Shown: piece after piece, positions 6,240 to 10,471 of the stretch
Layout: every line of letters begins with the position of its first letter
Position numbering within the stretch: position 1 is the stretch's first letter
Source: JBKJVQ01 sp046717125
Lineage (GTDB): Bacteria; Pseudomonadota; Alphaproteobacteria; Rhizobiales; Methyloligellaceae
Length of the DNA stretch: 10,471 nucleotides
Direction of reading: 5' to 3'
Assembly (NCBI GenBank): GCA_046717125.1
Contig: JBKJVQ010000144.1
Span: 1-10,471, forward strand
The notes under the pieces: generated by a model
What the model was told of the DNA's origin: nothing
The model's input: the letters and a program-made list of their open reading frames with translations, nothing else
Database searches by the model: none
Program-made: the position numbers and the translations under genes

Positions 6240-7130
6240 TCAGTCCATGCCGCGTTTGAGGGCAATCGCGGAACGAAGCCGGCCAGAGGTGCGATCGAGC
6301 AGCGCCCGCGCCTCATCAACATCGCACCCTTCGAGCAGGAGCACGGCAAGCTTGACGCTGCCGCCCGCCGCCGCGAGCGCGGCGCGGGCTTCCTCGCAAC
6401 TCTTGCCGGTGAGCTGGCACAGCATGTTCTCGGTCCGCTGCACGAGCTTTGCGTTCGACGCCTGCACATCGACCATCAAGCCGCGATAGACGCGGCCAAG
6501 CCGAATCATCAACAGGGAGGAGAGAAGGTTGAGCGTGATGCGCTGCGCTGTTCCGGCGTTCATCCGGGTTGAGCCGGCGATGGGTTCCGAGCCGGTCTCA
6601 AGCAGAATTGGATGGACAGCCTCGGCCAGGATCGGCGTGCCGGAATTGTTCGCGATGCCGACGGTCAGCGCGTCGCACCGATTGGCTTCGCGCAGACACG
6701 CAAGCGTAAACGGAGTCGTTCCGCTTGCCGCCACGGCAATGAGCACATCGTCCGGATCGATTGTATGCTCCGACACAACTTCCCGGGCGCGCTCGATCTG
6801 ATCCTCGGCGCCTTCAACGGCGCGCATCATCGCTTGTTCACCGCCGGCGATGAGAAGCAGCAGCCGTTCGCGCGGCCATCCGAATGTCGGCATGAGTTCC
6901 GCGCCATCCTGGACCGCCAGCCGCCCGGACGTTCCCGCGCCCGCATAGACGAGGCGGCCGCGTTCCTTCAGGCGCTGTTCCATGGCAAGGGCGGCGGCTT
7001 CGATCGCGGGACGCGCCGCGCGCACGGCGGCCACTGCGCCGAATTGCCCGTCGATCATGGCGTCGAGCGCATCGGCGGGCGGCCAGAGGTCGATGTCGGA
7101 AAAGCGCGGACTTGGCCGCTCGGTACTCAT
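6240..7130 (-). CDS. murQ: N-acetylmuramic acid 6-phosphate etherase
   Basis: This 296-residue cytoplasmic enzyme (EC 4.2.1.126) splits the D-lactyl ether of MurNAc-6-phosphate to give GlcNAc-6-phosphate in peptidoglycan recycling. The SIS-fold core is clear: VYAGAGTSGRLAVQDGAELM (residues 61-80) is the phosphosugar-binding loop and holds one catalytic acid (Glu78), and AVEGAED (104-110) holds the second acidic position of the family. VAASGTTPF and GIANNSGTPI complete the sugar-phosphate site. MNAGTAQRITLNLLSS is the strongly conserved family helix, and a small C-terminal helical domain follows. The length is normal. The ATG at 7128-7130 lacks a clear Shine-Dalgarno. It is transcribed away from the kinase gene, sharing the ~150-nt region between them, so the two are probably co-regulated. 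GlcNAc-6-phosphate, its product, is the substrate of NagA encoded 2 kb away. Confidence 0.95.
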   Translation of the reverse strand: MSTERPSPRFSDIDLWPPADALDAMIDGQFGAVAAVRAARPAIEAAALAMEQRLKERGRLVYAGAGTSGRLAVQDGAELMPTFGWPRERLLLLIAGGEQAMMRAVEGAEDQIERAREVVSEHTIDPDDVLIAVAASGTTPFTLACLREANRCDALTVGIANNSGTPILAEAVHPILLETGSEPIAGSTRMNAGTAQRITLNLLSSLLMIRLGRVYRGLMVDVQASNAKLVQRTENMLCQLTGKSCEEARAALAAAGGSVKLAVLLLEGCDVDEARALLDRTSGRLRSAIALKRGMD

Positions 7131-7193
7131 AGCATTTCGATTATTGCGCTTTCCGCCTCGCAGCGGCCCAAATTCAGGTTATTTGTGGCTCCA

Positions 7194-7241
7194 GATCACG
7201 ATGACTTCGAATTGAATCGATCCCAAGTGATGAACGTGATC
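7194..7241. repeat. 48-nt palindromic element, copy 1, between murQ and the kinase gene
   Basis: GATCACG (7194-7200) and CGTGATC (7235-7241) bound a partly symmetric 34-nt core. The element is the same length as the one at 8223-8270, and the two agree at 39 of 48 positions when one is reverse-complemented. This copy has an eroded inner stem. It lies in the divergent promoter region, so it may be a dispersed Hyphomicrobiales repeat, an operator, or both. Confidence 0.75.
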
Positions 7242-7279
7242 GCGTAACACCAATCGATGAAACATTGGAGTGCAAAGCG

Positions 7280-8161
7280 TTGCAACGCCTGTATCTCGGC
7301 GTCGATGGCGGCGGCACACGCTGCCGCGCCCGCCTGACCGATGAAGCGGGTCTGACGCTCGGCGAAGGTATTGCCGGCCCCGCCAATATCCGCCTTGGCG
7401 CAAAGGAAAGCCTCAGCGCGGTGCTCGACGCCGCCAACCAGGGCCTCGCCGCGGCCGGCCTGCCGCGCGACCATTCGCGAACCGTGGCGTGCCTCGCACT
7501 TGCGGGAGCGAGCGAGCCGATAGATCTCGATGCGATCCGGCTGCTTGCGCATCCGTTTGGGCATGTCGTGTTCACGACCGATGCGCACGCCGCATGCGCC
7601 GGAGCGCATCTTGGCGGCGATGGAGGCGTCATTATCGTCGGCACCGGCACTGTGGGTTGGGGCATGGTCGACGGCACGTGCCATCGCGTCGGCGGCTGGG
7701 GATTTCCGGTTTCGGATGAAGGCAGCGGTGCGTGGCTTGGACTTGAGCTCGCGCGCAGGATCCTCTGGGCGCATGACGGCCGCATCGGCTGGACTGGCCT
7801 CCTGCGTGGGGCGTTCGCGCGGTTTCAGTCGGACCCCCACCGCATTGTGCGATGGATGGGAACGGCCCGGCCGTGCGACTTCGCGGTGCTGGCGCCGCTC
7901 ATCGTCGATCATGCGACGCGGGGCGACACAGCGGCCTGCGAGCTGATGCGGACAGCCGCCGCCCATATCGACGCGCTGGCGGGGCGGCTCGTTTCGCGTG
8001 GGGTCGCGTGTCTATCGCTTTGCGGCGGCTTGGCATTGCCGCTTCATCCCTGGCTCGCGAACGAGACAACGAGCAGTTTGGTCCCGCCGGCGAGCGATGC
8101 GCTGAGCGGCGCGCTTCTGCTCGCGCGGGGACAAGTCGAGGCCGCATCGCTTGCCGCGTAG
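7280..8161 (+). CDS. BadF/BadG-family N-acetylglucosamine / N-acetylmuramic acid kinase
   Basis: The product is 293 residues if it starts at TTG 7280, which has GGAG 9 nt upstream; TTG 7265 would add five residues but has no ribosome binding site, and no in-frame ATG exists upstream. It belongs to the ASKHA superfamily, BadF/BadG/BcrA/BcrD branch. LGVDGGGTRCRARLTD (residues 6-21) is phosphate loop 1, GDGGVIIVGTGTVGWGMVDG is phosphate loop 2, GWGFPVSDEGSGAWLG is the conserved family block, and LSLCGGLALP is the adenosine loop. Family members include mammalian GlcNAc kinase and clostridial MurK, which phosphorylates both MurNAc and GlcNAc. With murQ next door, a MurK-like dual role feeding both MurQ and NagA is a reasonable inference, but GlcNAc alone is possible. 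Palindromic repeats border the gene on both sides. Confidence 0.88.
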   Translation: MQRLYLGVDGGGTRCRARLTDEAGLTLGEGIAGPANIRLGAKESLSAVLDAANQGLAAAGLPRDHSRTVACLALAGASEPIDLDAIRLLAHPFGHVVFTTDAHAACAGAHLGGDGGVIIVGTGTVGWGMVDGTCHRVGGWGFPVSDEGSGAWLGLELARRILWAHDGRIGWTGLLRGAFARFQSDPHRIVRWMGTARPCDFAVLAPLIVDHATRGDTAACELMRTAAAHIDALAGRLVSRGVACLSLCGGLALPLHPWLANETTSSLVPPASDALSGALLLARGQVEAASLAA

Positions 8162-8209
8162 AGCATGATGCCGAAAAGTGTGTAACGGTTTTCGGACAAC
8201 ATCATGCTC
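8161..8209. repeat. Palindromic intergenic repeat overlapping the kinase stop codon
   Basis: Outer arms GAGCATGATG (8161-8170) and CATCATGCTC (8200-8209) pair perfectly over 10 bp, and inner arms CCGAAAA (8171-8177) and TTTTCGG (8189-8195) over 7 bp. The first base is the last base of the TAG stop. This matches a dispersed palindrome type I recall from Hyphomicrobiales genomes. As RNA it would form a stable hairpin right after the kinase gene, which could attenuate transcription or protect the 3' end of the message. It has no T-run, so it is not a classic terminator. Confidence 0.78.
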
Positions 8210-8222
8210 AAGTCTTGGATCC

Positions 8223-8270
8223 GATCACGTTTATGACTTCGGGTTGATTAGACCCGAAGTCATCGTGATC
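8223..8270. repeat. 48-nt palindromic element, copy 2, in front of the SIS gene
   Basis: Outer arms GATCACG (8223-8229) / CGTGATC (8264-8270) enclose a perfect 12-bp inner stem ATGACTTCGGGT (8233-8244) / ACCCGAAGTCAT (8252-8263) with a 7-nt loop. It is inverted relative to copy 1 at 7194-7241. It ends only 7 nt before the ATG at 8278, so it occupies the place where the Shine-Dalgarno of the SIS gene should be. Confidence 0.8.
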
Positions 8271-8277
8271 TAGACGC

Positions 8278-9309
8278 ATGACCGCGCAACCGACACGCAT
8301 GGAACAGGAGCTGGGGCAGACGCCCGACGCCGTTCGGCGTCAGGCGGCGGGGCTCGCAGAGCCTTTGGCGCGTCTCATTGCGCGGCTGAGGGATACGCCG
8401 CCCAAAATCGCCGTCACCTGCGCGCGCGGCAGCTCAGCCCATGCGGCGACTTTCGGCAAATATCTGATCGAGCGCTATTTCGGCATTCCCGTCGCGGCCG
8501 CAGCGCCCAGCATTGCGAGCGTTTATGGCCAGCATTTGCGCCTCAAGGATCAGCTTTTCCTCGCGATCTCCCAATCGGGACGCAGCGACGACCTCGTCGC
8601 GCAGGCAAAGAGCGCGCGGGCGTCGGGCGCGCTGACCGTGGCGCTGGTCAATGATGTGGACAGCCCGCTCGCGTTGAGTTGCGAGATCGTGCTGCCCATG
8701 CAAGCCGGGAAGGAACTCAGCGTGGCGGCGACCAAGACATTCGTCGCTTCGCTTACCGCGCTGCTGCGATTGACCGCCGCGTGGGCAGACGACGAGGCCT
8801 TATCCGCCGCGATCGAACGCCTGCCCGACAGGCTCGACGCCGCGACCAGGCTCGACTGGGACGCCGCCGCCAAAATCCTCGCCGCGAGCCAAAGCCTCGC
8901 AACGATCGGCAGAGGGCCAACGCTCGCAATCGCCCGGGAAGCCGCGCTCAAGCTCAAAGAGACCTGCAACCTCCACGCCGAAGCCTTCAGCGGCGCGGAA
9001 TTCCTGCATGGACCGGTGGCATTGGCAGGGCGCTCCTATCCAATTCTCCTGTTCATGACGGGGGACGCAACAGCGCCCGGCCTGCAACGCCTCGCTGCCG
9101 ATCTTCGTGAGAAGGGTACGGCGTTGTTCGTTGCCGAGCCAGGGGCCAACGACCAGGCGCGTCTCCCGGCGCTTCCGCCCGACCATCCGGATACGGACGC
9201 CGTGTGCCTGATCCAGAGTTTCTACGCCATGATCGTGCCGCTCGCGCAGCGTCTCGGCATGGATGTCGACCGTCCGCGCCATCTGGAAAAGGTCACGCGC
9301 ACGACATGA
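8278..9309 (+). CDS. Double-SIS-domain glucosamine-6-phosphate deaminase/isomerase (NagB-II type)
   Basis: 343 residues. It resembles the isomerase half of GlmS without the glutaminase domain, the architecture of NagB-II, which converts glucosamine-6-phosphate to fructose-6-phosphate and ammonia. SIS domain 1 covers about residues 30-165 (CARGSSAHAATFGKY at 48-62, ISQSGRSDD at 97-105). SIS domain 2 covers about 195-335: IGRGPTLAIAREAALKLKET at 210-229, then HAEAF and GAEFLHGP, matching the GlmS block with catalytic Glu and His. The end, RHLEKVTRTT, carries the Lys equivalent of the GlmS C-terminal loop. ATG 8278 has no Shine-Dalgarno, and ATG 8299 (MEQELGQTP) is an alternative start that better fits the family's N-terminus. 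It overlaps nagA by ATGA, so the two are translationally coupled. AgaS-type or fructosamine-6-phosphate deglycase activity is less likely. Confidence 0.88.
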   Translation: MTAQPTRMEQELGQTPDAVRRQAAGLAEPLARLIARLRDTPPKIAVTCARGSSAHAATFGKYLIERYFGIPVAAAAPSIASVYGQHLRLKDQLFLAISQSGRSDDLVAQAKSARASGALTVALVNDVDSPLALSCEIVLPMQAGKELSVAATKTFVASLTALLRLTAAWADDEALSAAIERLPDRLDAATRLDWDAAAKILAASQSLATIGRGPTLAIAREAALKLKETCNLHAEAFSGAEFLHGPVALAGRSYPILLFMTGDATAPGLQRLAADLREKGTALFVAEPGANDQARLPALPPDHPDTDAVCLIQSFYAMIVPLAQRLGMDVDRPRHLEKVTRTT

Positions 9310-10442
9310 ACGGGAGCCGCTTCGCGATCGCCGCGACCTGCGTTTTCGATGGACTCGCGCTGCTCGAAAACCATGCAGTCACCATCGAGGATTCGCGGAT
9401 TGAGTCGGTCCTGCCTACCCACGAGCTGCCGGACGAGATGCCGTGCGAGACATTGCCCACCGGCGCATGGCTCGCGCCAGGCTTCATCGACATCCAGGTG
9501 AACGGCGGCGGCGACGTTCTGTTCAACGATATGCCAACGCCGGAAGGCATCGAAGCGATCGCGGCGGCGCACCGCCGCTTCGGGACGACCGGCTTTCTGC
9601 CGACGCTCATAACCGACACCTATGCGAAGATGCGCGCCGCGCTCGATGCGGTGGCCCGAAGCCACACGGTCAACCCGAGCGTTCTCGGTATTCATTTCGA
9701 GGGACCGTATCTGTCGCCCCAAAAGCCGGGCGTGCATGATCCTGCATTGATCCGTTTACCGACGGATGACGATGAGGCGCTGCTGACATCGCTGACCGAT
9801 GGCGTCACGCTGGTCACGCTCGCGCCCGAACGCATGCCGCCGGGATTCATCGCGCGGCTCGTCGCGTGCGGTGTCAGAGTCTCGCTCGGGCACTCGGTCG
9901 CGACCTACGGAGAAACGCAGGCCGCGCTCGCCGACGGCCTCACGGGATTTACACATCTCTTCAACGCCATGCGCCCGCTCGGCAGCCGCGATCCCGGTCC
10001 CATCGCCGCGGCGCTGGAGGCAGACGGCGCGCGGTTCGGCATGATCGTCGATGGCGCGCATGTCGATCCCGCCATGCTGCGGCTGGCTTTGCGCGGCGCG
10101 GCCAGTCCGATGATCGTCAGCGACGCGATGCCGCCGGTCGGGGGCCGCAGATCGAGCTTCAGCCTCTATGGTCAGGAGATCATTTGCCGGGACGGACGCT
10201 GCACACGATCGGATGGCGCGCTGGCGGGCGCGGCGCTCGATATGGCCAGCGCAGTGCGGAACTGCGTCCGCCTGCTCGGGGTCAACCTGACCGACGCCTT
10301 ACGCTTTGCGTCGACCGAGCCAGCGCGGTTTCTCGGCCTTGACGATGAGTTCGGCCGGCTCGCGCCCGGCTTCCGCGCCGACATCGTCGCGTTCGAGCCT
10401 GGCGACATCCGCATTCTCAAGACTTGGGTCGCGGGACGATGA
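9306..10442 (+). CDS. nagA: N-acetylglucosamine-6-phosphate deacetylase
   Basis: 378 residues (EC 3.5.1.25); an amidohydrolase that removes acetate from GlcNAc-6-phosphate to give glucosamine-6-phosphate for the SIS deaminase encoded just upstream. A small beta-sandwich surrounds a TIM barrel. APGFIDIQVNGGGDVLFND (57-75) has Gln-Val-Asn where many amidohydrolases have HxH, as in the single-metal enterobacterial type. Metal or catalytic residues are Glu132 in GIHFEGPYLS, His196 in SLGHSVATY, His217 in GFTHLFNAMRPL and Asp273 in IVSDAMPPVGG. The start is ATG 9306, overlapping the previous stop (ATGA); longer in-frame starts run inside the SIS gene and are not needed. The ending matches family length, so the gene is intact. 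Only 29 nt of noncoding sequence follow in the window. Confidence 0.95.
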   Translation: MNGSRFAIAATCVFDGLALLENHAVTIEDSRIESVLPTHELPDEMPCETLPTGAWLAPGFIDIQVNGGGDVLFNDMPTPEGIEAIAAAHRRFGTTGFLPTLITDTYAKMRAALDAVARSHTVNPSVLGIHFEGPYLSPQKPGVHDPALIRLPTDDDEALLTSLTDGVTLVTLAPERMPPGFIARLVACGVRVSLGHSVATYGETQAALADGLTGFTHLFNAMRPLGSRDPGPIAAALEADGARFGMIVDGAHVDPAMLRLALRGAASPMIVSDAMPPVGGRRSSFSLYGQEIICRDGRCTRSDGALAGAALDMASAVRNCVRLLGVNLTDALRFASTEPARFLGLDDEFGRLAPGFRADIVAFEPGDIRILKTWVAGR

Positions 10443-10471
10443 GCTAGTTGAAAGGATTCCAGTCCGCGCCA

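Noticed and set aside
7196..7966. Long minus-strand open frames across the kinase gene
   Set aside because: They are antisense to a gene with all ASKHA nucleotide-binding motifs; their arginine- and alanine-rich content is typical of GC-rich shadows.
1..10471. CRISPR array, rRNA, complete insertion sequence or selenocysteine TGA
   Set aside because: No regularly spaced direct repeats, rRNA motifs or transposase frames were seen, and the GDCCVxC-family gene uses only cysteine codons at the motif.

Overview
The window looks like chromosome of an alphaproteobacterium, most likely Hyphomicrobiales (Bradyrhizobium/Beijerinckiaceae-like). The basis is GC-rich coding sequence and palindromic intergenic repeats of a type I recall from that order: an arm pair GAGCATGATG/CATCATGCTC and a 48-nt GATCACG...CGTGATC element. 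The assignment is inference from composition and repeats, not from a marker gene.

Left part (1-1300): the tail of a mercury-resistance cluster. It holds the end of a MerP-like periplasmic mercury binder, a MerF-type membrane transporter, a very cysteine-rich protein of the mer-associated GDCCVxC family, and a mercuric-reductase-like flavoprotein gene that has lost almost all of its interior, so that its first ~19 codons are fused in frame to its last ~50. The first full genes overlap by 1-4 nt and form one transcription unit. A frameshifted scrap of a ParB-like nuclease domain follows in otherwise unexplained sequence, which suggests a decayed mobile island.

Middle part (1337-4000, minus strand): an intact pair, glutamate formimidoyltransferase (ftcD) followed by an APC-family amino-acid permease. 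This looks like a small histidine/formiminoglutamate utilisation cassette without the other hut genes in view. ftcD has a strong ribosome binding site and an upstream TTGTA/TACAA inverted repeat. The permease has an unusual leader in which a perfect hairpin separates the Shine-Dalgarno from the ATG.

From 4001 to 4644 lies a gene-free, mosaic-looking stretch. It ends abruptly at a sensor histidine kinase (4645-5940, minus) that is cut exactly at the N-box of its ATPase domain and should be unable to bind ATP. No response regulator is present.

Right part (6240-10442): an intact amino-sugar / peptidoglycan-recycling cluster. MurQ etherase (minus) diverges from a BadF-type GlcNAc/MurNAc kinase, a double-SIS-domain glucosamine-6-phosphate deaminase/isomerase (NagB-II type) and NagA deacetylase (plus). 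Together they can convert MurNAc or GlcNAc through the 6-phosphates to fructose-6-phosphate. Two related 48-nt palindromes lie 5' of the kinase and 5' of the SIS gene, in opposite orientations, and a second palindrome family overlaps the kinase stop codon.

I found no CRISPR array, no rRNA or tRNA, and no complete insertion sequence. The most novel-looking items are the collapsed reductase, the hairpin inside the permease ribosome binding site, and the paired palindromes in the amino-sugar cluster; no wholly new system is evident.
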